A stretch of DNA of 64,000 nt from Nematostella vectensis. Taxonomy: Eukaryota; Cnidaria; Anthozoa; Actiniaria; Edwardsiidae. A model generated the notes under the pieces. That model did not search any database. It saw only the letters and a program-made list of their open reading frames with translations, and was not told where the DNA came from. The position numbers were made by a program, and so were the translations under genes. Each line of letters starts with the position of its first letter. Positions within the stretch are counted from its first letter, which is position 1. Below, piece after piece: positions 1 through 15,100 of this stretch. The stretch spans positions 2,913,501 to 2,977,500 of the forward strand of contig NC_064047.1 in NCBI RefSeq assembly GCF_932526225.1, read 5' to 3'.

Positions 1-161
1 GATCTACAAACTTTATGTAACAAAACTTTGTTAGCATGTTTGATAAGTTAATGAAGATTTCATGGATGCAGTATTTCAATTTTTTTAGAAAATTGAAAGA
101 GAAATCTAAAAGACCAAGGGAGTCCATATATCTGTTATCTGTATAAAAAAAATATTGTCAG

Positions 162-3100
162 ATTGTGCGTGCTGCTGAGGTGACCAACATGCGAGGAGGG
201 AGATTCATGAGTATCGAGGACATCATATTTCTAATGCGGAGAGACAAGGTGTGTAGATCTCTTCTCTATGACTAACATAGCCATTCATCTCATTGACTAA
301 CATAGCCCGTTTGCTGGTTATCTTAATTACTGTAAATGATCAAATAAATGCCCCCTATCTAAGGAATGCCTTCTATCTAATGGAGGACCTCCCGCTAAGC
401 TTACAAGTTTGAAATGAATGCCCCTCTCTAATAAACATCTCCTACCTTCCCTCCCAGCATAAAAACAAACCACATAGTAATCTGAATGTGGCTTCTACTG
501 GGTGAGACTTGGTTAATGTCAAGAAACCTTGCTATGCAGGCTTTAATTTAACGTGATCCTGACTGAGACTAGAACCCCACTGCACTTGGGTTTGTTTATA
601 TTTTCATAGTTTGTAAAGAACGCCCTCACTTATAAACGCCTCCTGTTTATTAAACGCCCTGTCGAAATTTCATTTATGATCATTTATGGTAGCACTAGAG
701 CCACCACTCAGAAAGGGGGCTTAATCATGAGTTAGTTAACTTCAAATACTGACTGAATTTTTTCACTTTTCCAAAAGCATAAAAATGGTCTTAGCCTTTA
801 ATGTCGAAGAGGGGTTCCGGGGTGTTTTGAGGTTCCTTGTTCCTGGTTTTACAGACTCCCAAAATAACTGTGGTGGTATAAATGCTATCTGATAATCCTG
901 CTTTGTGGTTAAAATTAAGATGGTGTACTAGAGGGTGTGTATTAGGGTTATCTTGACGCAGGATGCCCCTATTGACCTTTTCTTGTCAGGATTCAACCAT
1001 GTGATCAGATGGACAGGGAAGATATCAAAGCACATGAATAGTTTCTTTATTATTTTTTTTAGAGCTTCATATTCAGTCCAATGGATAAAGTCTCAGGAAT
1101 TTAGTCCATTGAACCAATGAAATTATGCCACTAAAAAGAAAACTTAAAAAAACCATATGTGATTTTTTAATCCCTTATTCCTCTGTGTTCTATGAAGCAT
1201 TCATTTTTTCTGTCTAGTTTAGCCTAATAACTTTTACACTTTCAATCCCCTTGGCTGTAGTGGTCAGGGGGGGATGAAGGATGTGGCTGCCCCCCCCTGT
1301 ACAGCTTAATAACTTTTACACTTTCAATCCCCTTGGCTGTAGTGGTCAGGGGGGGATGAAGGATGTGGCTGCCCCCCCTGTACAGCTTAATAACTTTTAC
1401 ACTTTCAATCACCTTGGCTGTAGTGGTCAGGGGGGGATGAAGGATGTGGCTGCCCCCCCTGTACAGCTTAATAACTTTTACACTTTCAATCCCCTTGGCT
1501 GTAGTGACCAGGGGGGGATCAAGGATGTGGCTGCCCCCCCCTGTACAGCTTAATAACTTTTACACTTTCAATCCCCTTGGCTGTAGTGATCAGGGGGGGA
1601 TGAAGGATGTGGCTGCCCCCCCTGTACAGCTTAATAACTTTTACACTTTCAATCCCCTTGGCTGTAGTGATCAGGGGGGGATGAAGGATGTGGCTGCCCC
1701 CCCCCCCCCTGTACAGTTTAAATTTTCTGTAATTCATGGAAGGACAAAAATGGTATCTGCATGTATCTTACTTTAAAGTGTTGGACTTTTGTTATTAGGT
1801 GAGAAAACCTAGATTTTTCTATCTTGGCCACCATTTGAGGAGCAGAAGGCAAGAAAGGAGAAAAGAACTTTCTTTCACCCTTAACTCCTTCTCCTTGTCT
1901 GTATTATCCATATTTGCAGCCAAATAGGGGAACTCTTGATTTTCTTTCTGAATAAAAAGCTCCAGTGCCTACAAGTAGACTAGTAATAGCTGAGCCTTCG
2001 AGCTCCCCCTCCATATAAATATCTGTTTACAGCCATTTGAAAATAACATTGATGACATTAAAGGTTTTCAAAGAATTCTTTATTCACCCACCCCAGTCCT
2101 TCCAATTGCTAAGAAAATGACAAGAAGGGTTGATGTAATGCCCCAGGATTTTTTTATGTCTCTGTATTGTGCTCTCCCCCCTCCATCTATTTTTTCTGAG
2201 GCCCGTTTTAACACCCATTTACAAAAAGGCCCACTATATAATTTGATGTCTTTCATTTCTTCAGGACAAGCTGAAACGGTTAATAAAGTATCTAAGTTTC
2301 AAAGACATGAAAAGCAAGACACAGAAGCAGGTATCTCAGGATGAAGATGATGTCCTGGATAATGCAGGTAGTGAACTCTTCAAGAATTTTTGCAGCAAAT
2401 AACAAGAGCGTTGAGTATTGCTAGATAAAAAAGCCCAGGGAACAACACATTGGTGATTGATTTTACTCAATACTTTAGGGCAGATTACATGAAAAAATTT
2501 CATAATGACCACCAAGAGAGCATAAGATATCTTATGCTCTCTTGTAACCATATAAAAATGTGAATCATGATACATTTGCCAAATCAAATTTTGCATAGCT
2601 TCCACTTTACTACGACTAGCTTTAATAAAATTTTATTTATAGTTCTATATATTTAAACCATAGTTAGTATGTTTAAACGTTGTTTTCGTAACCAAATATA
2701 AGGCTTCTAGCGAACCAACCAAGGCTTCGAGCGAACCAACCAAGGCTTCGAGCGAACCAACCAAGGCTTCGAGCGAAACAACCAAGGCTTCGAGCGAAAC
2801 AACCAAGGCTTCGAGCGAAACAACCAAGGCTTCGAGCGAACCAACCAAGGCTTCGAGCGAACCAACCAAGGCTTCGAGCGAACCAACCAAGGCTTCGAGC
2901 GAACCAACCAAGGCTTCGAGCGAAACAACCAAGGCTTCGAGCGAAACAACCAAGGCTTCGAGCGAAACAACCAAGGCTTCGAGCCAAACAACCAAGGCTT
3001 CGAGCGAAACAACCAAGGCTTCGAGCGAAACATCTTCTATCGAACCGGGTTTCTAGCGAAACCACTGCATACTGCTTCCACAAATCAGCCGATGGAAATA

Positions 3101-6100
3101 GTTTTCTTCTACTTAGCATTTTGCTATGATGACAAAATGGTTGTTGACACAGGCACTTCTTGAAGCAAGAAAAAGTTAAAAGCAAGAACACAAGTGCTTT
3201 CCTTTGCTGATGCAATCCCTCTCATATTTATTACAAGTGTGTTATAGCCAAATTCATTGTTGCGCGATCCGGAAATTTTTTTGTCTCGTTTGGGAATAAC
3301 GCCTTGTCAATCAACCGTCCAATCGATGGTTTCATGTTTTCACTGTCGCATCGTAAACCATTTGACTGCTCACAGCAAGGGAAATGATTGGTCACGGGGT
3401 ATGATTGACTTTGCGCTATTCCTAGACGAAAGATGGATTTGAATTATTGCGGTTGGGCAACAACGAATTCGTCTATAAGATGAAGTGACGCAATAATTTC
3501 AGCTGTTATAGGTTTTTTTTGCCAAGAAAGCAGAATAAAAGCTGGGTTATCTGAAGTGCTCTAGCAGTAGCCATTAATAAGTAATCACTTTTTTTATGTT
3601 ATATTTTTTTATTCCTTTTGTATTTCATTTTACAGCTACGGAACTAAAAGGAAGTAAGAGGAGAAAGATTTCTTATGACTTTCTGAGCTCAATCGATCAC
3701 ACAGGTAAGGACTGCCTGGAAGGCTCCACGATTACAGAGAAACAGATGGAGTAAAAATGAGAAAAGTACATAACGTAGGGTTCTTTTATGTTATATTGAC
3801 AAATGACCTATAAAGTCAGCTAAACAACCCCCAGATTGTGATTTTAACATTAAATTGGGTCCTTCGTATAATACCTTCGTTCAAAATTCAAAACGTATAT
3901 TTTTATATGTGACACACGCACGCACCCTCATAAAACAAACTTCATGTAGAGCTTTCCACTTTCTAAAGCAGATTTTACACAGGCCGAGTACCAACCCCCA
4001 AAAGTCGAGATTGAACTTTCTCTAAAACTCAAGAAAAGTATTTTAAGACCGCCGTAGTTGTTTTAAAAAGACCAGAAGTTGTGGACTTCAACCCCCTCTT
4101 CTCTCCCAAGTCACTCCCTCTCCCTGATCTTTAACTGAAAAAATGGCAAAAGTACTGGACTTCAGCCCCTAACACCACCCATCCCCCCCCCCACTCCCTC
4201 TCTGTGGTCCTTGACTTACAGCCGCATTGTCACCAGTTTACTTCCGGTCGATTACCTAACAATATCCGATGATTTTTAACGGAAAACGCGAAAAATATTT
4301 CAAAATATTGAAAGCAGTGTGTCTATTGGAATTTTCTTTGAGAATGTGATTGATAATTTAGAGCGGATGACCTGTTAAATATCTCGAATTCTAATAGATT
4401 CCTTTGTCTTTTAACGGTTAAGGTTTCCTACGGACCTCCTTAAGTAAACTGGTGACACTGCGGCTTTAACTAAAGTTTTCAAAACCAAGTTCTAACCTGC
4501 GTTACTGAGGATATACTATGACTGTTGTTCGTTTGAAGGTGATTTAGTTTCCCTTTTTGATGATGAGGATATTGATGAAGTCAAGCAGGAGAGAAACGAG
4601 GTATGGATGAAGGGGTTTGTAGTATTCGTGGCAGTGTACGAAATGATGACATTCAATTACAGAGTGTATGATTTGGATGATCGTTCTCAATTATTCATTC
4701 ACCCCTGCAGCGCGCCGAGAGGTTTGCAAGAACTCTTGACCATCAGCAATACCTCGACTTCGTGGAGTGCAGACAAGCAAACTTTAGTAAGTATCGTCTT
4801 CCTCCCTACTTACTCCGGGTAAATTTTTACTCTTCCTCCCTACCCTTTCAAAGGACATCAATCTCTTAAGTAAATCTGAGAAAATGTGTCCAAACAACGT
4901 ATTTTGTATCGATTTTTGCAGGTTTTGGCAGTTCCGCGTTTCAACAAGCTCTAATTTTTTTTAATTTTTTCGTTTGCTTATTTTGCCATTTCCTTGTGTT
5001 TGGTTCCCGAATCAGTCGTCACCTCCCGGTGACACATGTTGGATCGGTCAGTCCGTTCAGTGCAACTATGATAAAGTGGATTCCGGGGCTTCAGCCAATA
5101 CTGAGTCGTCTATTAGGTGAATAATAGCCGGTTATAATAGCCGTACGTATACATGTCTATCCCGTGAGCACTTGCACACCTGGTACAACAGGCCGTACGT
5201 ATACGGGTCTATCCCATGAGCACTTGCACACCTGGTACTACAGGGCGTGGTAAACGGGTATATCCCGTGAGCACTTGCACACCTTGTCCAACAGGCCGTA
5301 CGTATACGGGTCTATCCCGTGAGCACTTGCACACCTGGTACAACAGGCCGTACGTATACGAGTCTATCCCGTGAGCACTTGCACACCTGGTACAACAGGC
5401 CGTACGTATACGGGTATATCCCGTGAGCACCTGCACGCCTGGTACAAAAGGCCGTACGTATACAGGTCTATCCCGTGAGCACTTGCACACCTGGTACAAC
5501 AGGCCGTGCGTATACGAGTCTATCCCATGAGCACTTGCACACCTGGTACAACAGTCCCTACGTATACGGTTCTATCCCGTGAGCACTTGCACACCTGGTT
5601 CAACAGTCCCTACGTATACGGGTCTATCCCGTGAGCACTTGCACACCTGGTTCAACAGTCCCTACGTATACGGGTCTATCCCGTGAGCACTTGCACACCT
5701 GGTTCAACAGTCCCTACGTATACGGGTCTATCCCGTGAGCACCTGCACACCTGGTACAAAAGGCCGTACGTATACGGTTCTATCCCGTGAGCACTTGCAC
5801 ACCTGGTACAACGGGTCGTGCGTATACGGGTCTATCCCGTGATCACTTGCACACCTGGTACAACGGGTCGTGCGTATACGGGTCTATCCCGTGAGCACTT
5901 GCACACCTAGTCCAGCAAGGCTTACGTATGCGGCTCTATCCCGTGAGCACTTGCACACCTGGTCCAACATGCCGTACGTATACTGGTATATCCCATGAGC
6001 ACTTGCACACCTGGTACAACAGGCCGTACGTATACGGGTCTATCCCGTGAGCACTTGCACACCTGGTACAACAGGTCTTGCGTATACGGGTATATCTCGT

Positions 6101-9100
6101 GAGCACTTGCACACCTGGTACAACTGGTCGTGCATATACGGGTCTATCCCGTGAGCACTTGCACACCTGGTACAACAGGTCGTGCGTATACGGGTCTATC
6201 CCGTGAGCACTTGCACACCTGGTAAAAAAGGCCGTACGTTTACGGGTCTATCCCGTGAGCACTTGCACACCTGGTCCAACAGGCCTTACTTATGCGGGTC
6301 TATCGCTTGAGCACTTGCACACCTGGTACAACAGGCCTTACGTATGCGGGTCTATCCCGTGAGCACTTGCACACCTGGTCCAACAGGCCTTACGTATGCG
6401 GGTCTATCTCGTGAGCACTTGCACACCTGGTTCTACAGGCCTTACGTATGCGGGTCTATCCCGTGAGCACTTGCACACCATCATCTTCAAGGCCTTGCGG
6501 ACCTCGATCATCCTGTACATGTAGATGAGTGGGTCAAGTAATGGGTTTACCCCACAAGGCACGAAAACCCCAAACACCCAGACGCCTAGTTCCCCCTTCA
6601 GAGTGCTTACAAGCATCAGGAAGACAACGCAGGGTAACCAAGAGACTAGTGACGTCACTGTTACCAATAGCAACGTGACCGCGAGTCGGCGCTCCTTCTG
6701 GATGGATCTCTGTAGGTTTGACATGTTGTGTTGGTGATGTTGATGCTTTACCTTGAGAAAGATCGCGAGGTATGACGTGGTTATGACCATCAGGCAAGTT
6801 ATTCCAGCGACTGACGCGAATTTCATGTTAGCCATATCTCCCCCCATCATTATCCACCAGGTATACAGACCACTAGCAACCCACGTGTACACACAGCATA
6901 TTAAGTACATACGGGTACTTGTCCTTCGATGACGTAACGGCAAAAGGGTTGCGCATGCTCGATCCAGTGACATGAATGTCAGGGTCAATAACTGAGCCGA
7001 CGACAAAACGATAAAGATTCCTACCAAATGCCCGAAGCTGAGAAAAGATTCAATGTTAAAAAATACCGAGAACACTTCGTCGACATTTGATGTTGAAATT
7101 ACTTGGCAGATTAGTGGTGCTACGGTAGCTCCAAAGAGGAAGTCCGTGAGAGCCAGATTGAAGAGAAAGTACATGCTTTTTTTCCGTAGATGTTGATTAA
7201 TTATGAAGGTCCCTATGACAAGAATGTTACATAGGGCAACCACAAACCCTCCTGCACCCATCCCAATAACTAAGAACATTTGAAAACCTTCCTCCAGCGT
7301 CTTACTTGGACCTGTTTGCGAGGTCGAATTCATCGTATTGTGATGCTCTTTTCTTAAACCGTATACGAAATTTTACTGTAGCCGCAGAAGAAAAGCTTTT
7401 CTCCGAACTGTATTCTGCTACCACCGCTAAATTCTCACCACTGAACCAAGTGAGCGCCTGTTTATTACGAGTTCCGCTTTTAAATAAACAGAGGGGAGAC
7501 AAATGAAAGCTTTTTACCATCGCCAGATGACGTCTAATAACTGCCGGGCGAAAAAGAACGTTATATTAAAAAGGGATATTACTGAGTGTTGTGAATATTG
7601 CGCCTCCTTTAAATGAATTAGATTACAAAATGGATGATGATTTCTTGACATTGTCAAACATCCCGCTTAGGCAGCTTAATCTTAGATAAATCACATAAAC
7701 AAATTACCCGTGAGGCGTTTATCGTCTTTTACAACACATATCTAGCAAACTATTTATTTCAGAGATAAATTTTATGGGGTTTTATTTAGATAATTGAAAC
7801 TGTGTAAAGAGATAAAATTTCATTTGACATTTCTCTTATTGGTTTGAGGAAATTGAATAAAAAATATTCAATAGTACATTTCTTAAAAAAGGGGATTGGC
7901 TTTTGCCTTTGACTAAATTTGATATTAATTTCCCAAAGACCATTTCAAAGCTTTATTGCTTTTTTTATTATATTCTTGCCTTTAATGTCAAGCAACAGAT
8001 TTCGACGGTTCGAAATACATTCGAAGGCCATACGTATACGGGTCTATCCCGTGAGCACTTGCACACCTGGTCCAACAGGCCATACATATACGATTCTATC
8101 CCGTGAGCACTTGCTCACCTGGTTCAACAGGCCGTGCGTATACGAGTCTATCCCATGAGCACTTGCACACCTGCTACAACAGGCCGTACGTATACGGGTC
8201 TATCCCATGAGCACTTGCACCCCTGTTTTAACAGGCCGTGCGTATACTAGTCTATCCCATGAGCACTTGCAAACCTGGTACAACAGGCCGTACGTATACG
8301 GATCTATCCCGTGAGCACTTGCACACCTGGTACAACAGGCCATACGTATACGGGTCTATCCCATGAGCACTTGCACACTTGGTACAACAGGCCGTACGCA
8401 TACGGGTCTATCCCGTGAGCACTTGCACACCTAGTACAACAGGCCATACGTATACGGGTCTTTCCCGTGAGCATCTATCCCGTGAGCACTTGCACACCTA
8501 GTCCAACAGGCCTTACGTATGCGGGTCTATCCCGTGAGCACTTGCACACCATCATCTTCAAGGCCTTGCGGACCTCGATCATCCTGTACATGTAGATGAG
8601 TGGGTCAAGTAATGGGTTTACCCCACAAGGCACGAAAACCCCAAACACCCAGACGCCTAGTTCCCCCTTCAGAGTGCTTACAAGCATCAGGAAGACAACG
8701 CAGGGTAACCAAGAGACTAGTGACGTCACTGTTACCAATAGCAACGTGACCGCGAGTCGGCGCTCCTTCTGAATGGATCTCTGTAGGTTTGACATGTTGT
8801 GTTGGTGATGTTGATGCTTTACCTTGAGAAAGATCGCGAGGTATGACGTGGTTATGACCATCAGGCAAGTGATCCAAATAACCGCGGCCACTTTGATGGT
8901 GGTTTCACTCGGTTCTACCATTACCCAGCAAATATAGAGAACACTAAAGGACCACGTGATAGCACAGCATGCTAAGTACATCCGGGGATTTATCATGCGA
9001 TGACGTAATGGTAAAAGTGTAGCGCATGCACGCTCCAGTGACATGAATGTCAGAGTCATCAAATGAGTTGACGTCAAAACGCTAAACAAACCTACCACAT

Positions 9101-12100
9101 GCCTCAGGCTGCGAAGAGATGTCATTTTAAAATATACTGAAATAAATTCGCCCATGCTTGGAACGGCTAGCATTCGGCAGACGAAAGGTAGTAAAACCGC
9201 GCCAAAGAGAAAGTCTGACATTGCCAGGTTGACGAGAAAGTACATGCTTTTCTTGCGGAGATGCTGATTTATTATAAATGTCAATATGACAAGGATGTTA
9301 CAAAGGGCAACTACAATCCCTCCAGTTGCTACCAATGCAAGCAAGAACGCTTGAAGACTCCCTCCGAGTATCTCATTGAAATTATCATACGTCGAGTTCA
9401 TATTTTTTTGCCGAAATGATGCTCTTTAAGGACAGACTTCTTAATCATTTACTCCGGCACGGACTTCTATCGTCTTAGAAATTAAGAAATGTCAAGAAAT
9501 GTTTAATTTCTCTAGTATTTCTTTAGTATTTCTAAAGCGCAAATTAATAACGCTAGACGTGTTCAAATGCGCTACACCGTGATTGACTTCACTCATCAGT
9601 ATAAACAGACGCTGCATCCCAAACGGTTGTTTAACATTCCCAAGCAAAAATACCCAGCAATAGTACCGTATTATATAAAGCTCACGCTTAAGCTTTCAGC
9701 ATCCAATTATCTCGGCACCGAACACAACCAATAGAGAATACTGAGACGTGATATGATACTCACAGAAGAATTTTTATAGCTATATACCCTTGCAGCTAAC
9801 AAGATAACTCATGTAGTTTTGTTGTTATCCGGAAAAAAATAAGACTTGGAGGTTGCCCATATTTGTATATGTCCAAACTTGATTAAATATATTTATTTTT
9901 AAAAGCTGCCGTACTGGTTATACAATAGATCGACTGGTAGATTATTTCGATCTCTTGATAAATTTTGAAAACTGAGAAATTTTCTATCAAAAGTTTACTT
10001 AAGTATGTTATCCGAAAAAACGAGGAAAATAATTAAAAAGGAGATCAATTTGAATTATGTTCCCGGGTTTTTTGGAGAGACGTTATGTGAACTTGGAATT
10101 ATAAGGAAATGAATTTTATCGGGGCAAATAAAAAGGCAAGTGTAGAGTAGCACTGATAACGTTTTTATTAAAACCTTCGATTTACTAGATCGAAAACGAT
10201 AAGGGAAAAAACACATGATTAAATTTAAACATACACATGAAATGGTTCAATTTTAGACCGCCTAAACGGAAGATCAATCAAAGAGTAAAAGCGATTCTTC
10301 TCTGGAAACTCTCTAGAGCAGGCTGAGCAGCTACGGAAAAAACTTGTTGACAGCGTGAGAAATGTGCATCAAAGCGTGAGAGCGTTACATGATATTTAAA
10401 TGCGTGAGTCTCACGTTGAAAGCTTGATAGACTTTATAGGTCTGTTAGATTTTAGGTTTTTTTTCCGAGTGTAACCTCTATACCTCCTCTCTCACTCGTA
10501 CAGCACTGCGCGTTATGGCGGTTTCACGGAAGTCTCACCCTTTTAGAAAATTTTAACGTGAGAGATGTACATTATCCGACTCAATTTTTTAATCATCCGT
10601 GCGTTTGACCAGTCACAGAATATCACGAGAAAATAATATTTAGATGTTTTTTCGTGAGATGCCTCACGTAGATGTCGAGTCGTTTTTCCGGGTAACTTTC
10701 ATTTGAGTTGCGTTGTTATTGTTATTGACTCAAATTTCGCAAACCAACCAGAATGGCAAAGAAATGCCTCAGTGTGCATCAGAACATGACGTAGACCTTG
10801 TAGCATTACAGTTTCTGTCAGTCAAATCTTTTAAATATGCACCCTTATCCCTTTAAAGAGTGGCTTGCAACCAGTCAAACTTCAAGCTCTTCTAAACTAG
10901 GACTTCCAGATCTTTCCATGTCAGAACATACCCTATTTATTTCCATCGATTCTACCCTTTCAGCGGCGTAGCCAGGATTTTTAACAGGAGGGGGCCCAAA
11001 AAGCCCTTTCAAGGCATTTTCTCCTGTGTTTTAGATAACGTATCATACATTTACTGTATTTTTGGCTTCTAGAAAGGTGGGGGGCTTTGGCTACGCCCCT
11101 GCCTATGTCCTGTTTTCACGTTTTAAGCAGATTTGTACGGTACTTTTTATTTATTATATTGATGCTGGTATCACGGCTTGAATGTTTGATATCTGCTCCA
11201 TGTAAAAAGACTGGGAAATGTTTGATTCATGTTTTAGACAAAAAGGCCGGGAAGTTTAAGGAGTGGCTGGACTGCAATTCACTGATCGACATGAAACCCA
11301 ACACCCCCGTAATGGAAGTGTTCAGCTACTTGGCATACGAGACGGTTGCTCAGGTACAGTCAACTATCCCCTAAACGGACCCCTTGGGGGTATATATTGG
11401 GGGGAGGGGGAGGCAGTTAACCCATAAAGTGTTTTTTTTTTTCTGATAATGGGGTTCCTTTCAATGTACATGTTTAAATGCTTAGTTGCTGTTTTTTTAT
11501 AAGTCGACTTTCTACAGAGATTTTCCGATATTTGTAAAGTTCGATACGAATTTAAGCATAGACCCATAATAACTTTGACTTTTAGTGCGAAAAATGCCGT
11601 TCCCTTTCTGAGTTTTTTGGCAGCCTCGGTCGATCTCTTGCGGATGAAAAAAGTGAGGGATTATATTTTTTAGTATCATGGTTGTAATACTTTGAACACA
11701 ATAGATATTCATGTATTAATGGATTCGTTTAAAGAAATTCGAGATAAAGCTGCCTTATTTCTGCAGACTTTTCAGTATCTTAGCCCAAAAATTTTAAAAC
11801 TAACCTAAGGGGCACATGTATGTGTTTACATATATCTAGGAGTGTAAATATAATGCGCTTAGAACATGGCTCTTGTAAGTGCAGTGCTGATGTACATATT
11901 AAATATATAGCCACTCTAATTTTAAATTTCGTAATAACTTTTAATGCCCCGTAGGTCGTGGATCTTGCGTTGCTTGTCAAGAAGGATTCGAAAGGAGGGG
12001 ACATGCTATGCATGGCCATGCCCCCTGTCTCTAGTCAGGACGAGTTACTCCTTACCTCTGCCGCTAGCAGCCCCAGCCACACCCCACCAGGTACCCCAAC

Positions 12101-15100
12101 CACACCCACCACGTCGACGGTCTCCTTTCTCCCTAGTCCCACTCCCAGCTCGTCAAGTCAAGGCACGTCCAGCACATCCAAGTCAAAGAAGAAGAGGAAA
12201 TCAAAGGTATTGGGGTCTGTTACAGATACAGGGGAAGTCCAGGAAGGGAGAGGACGGAGAATTACCCTCCCCCTCCCCCCTTCCCCGTTTTGTTTTTGGA
12301 CTTCAATTTTAGATAGTGGGAGCTAAATTTCACATATTCACCTCTTACCCAGGTGGTGGTCGCACCGTGACCCCGATGCATCATGGGAGTGATTGTTTTT
12401 ACATGCGACGATGTCGGTTTATTTTTCAAGAATGACCAGGTGTGTTATTACCCGAATTTTTTCCATGTGAGAAGCGAAAATACTCTTCAAAAGATAAAAT
12501 TTCACTAATGCAATATCCTTGAAGGTCAAGACCAGGATAATTCTTTTATTTGGCGACAAACAAACACATTTATCGCAACTCCCTTTACCATTTACCATTT
12601 ACCGTCATGTTTCTCGGCATATTTTAAAATCGCAAAATTGGCTTCATAGAAATCCCAATTATTCTTGATAAAAGCTTTATTTGCTTTAATGAAAGTTTAG
12701 AAGTCACCTTGAGTCTTAGTCGATAATATTTTTCAAAGAAAACACCACTGTTCCCCATTGTATCTGCACGAATATTGCGACTCAAATCTGGCCTTTTTTT
12801 CGTTTATTTAGCTGTACTACGACATGAGGAAGCGCTTTCGAAGCAAAACAATTCTGGTTTCGTTATTTTTACGCGCGCGCTAAAAAATAGCGTCATTTCA
12901 AACGAGCGCGCGCTGTTTTGAATTTTATTTCCAATTTTGCCGTTGTTGCCGTAGAAAACCACTCCCATTATTGCCGTTATTGCTTTGTTTATCCAGAACA
13001 TTAGTTTCAACTTTGAAATGATCAAAGTTAATCTACGGCTCTGCTTTTTCGATATTTACGGAGCTCTGCACTTGACGTGGTCTAGCGGGAATGCTGACCA
13101 GGTCAGCGCCTTTTATAACGCGGGTCCTTGTTTAAAGTTAAATTTATCTACTTTGTTTGTACTGTGGAGCCAGCATGAGGCATCAATAGCCACAGTTTGC
13201 CCTTTTAATTCTTTGATATTAATTTTGGGGCAGCAAATCATTGATCCCCATTGCACAAAGCGCGAGTGATTCCGCGGAGACCTTGCTCGGACGAGTGCGC
13301 TCGGCAAACACGGTGCGACCACCACCTGCCCCTAACCATGCGTTTTATTTATTAGTGTCACCCTCCCACCCTCCGTTCGGGATTATTTTGGTTTTGATGC
13401 TGGAGTTAAGGGTTTGAAATAGCAAATTAAAAAAAAAACAAGTAGTATAATAGGGCCTAAATTGGGGCTGATTGGTCGTGTTCTGTAATCCAGAGTTCCG
13501 CCTCGACTGTAGTCGAAACAAGTGCCGACTGCATCCAGCCTTGGCACATCAGAGAGGCGGTACGACGGTACAATCACTATATGGGACCCATGGCCCCTTA
13601 TTCGGTAGGTATCCAAAAGTTGTAATGTTGCGATGTGGAGCTCGTGATGGTCATACCTCGCTATTGTGTCACGCCAGTGTCGATCATACCTCGCTATTGT
13701 GTCACGCCAGTGTTGATCATACCTCGCTATTGTGTCACGCCAGTGTTGATCATACCTCGCTATTGTGTCACGCCAGTGTTGATCATACCTCGCTATTGTG
13801 TCACGCCAGTGTTGATCATACCTCGCTATTGTGTCACGCCAGTGTTGATCATAACTCGCTATTGTGTCACGCCAGTGTCGATCATACCTCGCTATTGTGT
13901 CACGCCAGTGTTGATCATACCTCGCTATTGTGTCACGCCAGTGTTGATCATACCTCGCTATTGTGTCACGCCAGTGTTGATCATACCTCACTGTTGTGTC
14001 ACGCCAGTGTTGATCATACCTCGCTATTGTGTCACGCCAGTGTTGATCATACCTCACTGTTGTGTCACGCCAGTGTTGATCATACCTCGCTATTTTGTCA
14101 CGCACGCCGGTTATGATCATACCTCACTATTTTGTCACGCCAGTATTGAATTACCTCACTATTGTGACACGCAAGGTGAAAACGTTAAGTAGCCAGTAAG
14201 GGTACATACATACATACGTCGAACCGAACATGTACCTGATTCAGTCGAACCTCTTGTTATGAAACTATTGCAACCTTCCCTTTTAGCTTAAAAACAAACG
14301 CCGTAGTAATTGCGGTAAAAACGTATCAGTCAGCCGCGAATCAGTTCGAGTGGGGTTAATAGGAATCAAGTTCGAGTCGCCGAGTCGAGTCGTGTGTGGC
14401 TCAGCGGCATACGTCGTAGTATACTTGACCCGAATGACATGACGGAAAAACCTGGAAAACGCGCAATTCCAAACAGAGAGAGGAGACACAATTTCTCACA
14501 ATGGCTATAGGTTCTGATTTTTAAAACACAAATAACGTAAGGCCGAAGTGCACATAACCTGATTTGGCTTTTTAAGATAATTTGTCCTTGATCATCCTTG
14601 CGCTATGTATGAGCTCAAGGACGAAAAGCTCAAATTTCAATGACACTTTACAAAGAAGTCGCATCAATTTAAAAAAGTCGCACTTGATATTTTGATTGCC
14701 ATAAGTTACGAAGCACTCAAAAAAGTTTTCCGCCTTATTCTATGTGAAATGGGCTTATTTAAAGCGTCATGTCATGTTTTTCCGTCATGTCGACCCGAAT
14801 AAGATAAATATATTATGTACGTGCAAGCTCCACAAAGTATGAATTGATTACTTTAAAAGTATTACCTCCTGGGAAATAGGGTCTACGTTAATGCCGCCAC
14901 TGGAAATAGCTCGACTCAGACACGCACCAGTTATCAAATTGATTCGGTTCAAGTTCGGTTCGTAAACGATCCTGAAAACGACGCTAGACCCCGTGTGATC
15001 CTCTCAACTTCTTTGTTTGTATGTGTTTATATAAACTATAAATATATTCTATTCGCCAGAGTGTAGCGAAAGAAAATAGAAAAATCATTTTTCTCTAGGG

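Noticed and set aside
1281..1776. Overlapping frames of 90 and 110 codons
   Set aside because: 81-bp repeat by-product in a SUPT3H intron.
2645..3215. Minus-strand frames SLEALVG / ARSLGCF (up to 180 codons)
   Set aside because: All three frames are open at once across a 21-bp repeat.
5145..6478. CRISPR-like regular array
   Set aside because: The unit is contiguous and variants are scattered; there are no distinct spacers, and the genome is eukaryotic. It is a minisatellite.
6525..8877. Extra frames of 70-90 codons over the GPCR genes
   Set aside because: Shadows of the receptor reading frames in other frames.
13383..14192. Long repetitive frames on both strands (up to 245 codons)
   Set aside because: They are open only because the 33-bp minisatellite period is divisible by three; no start context, splice support or family.
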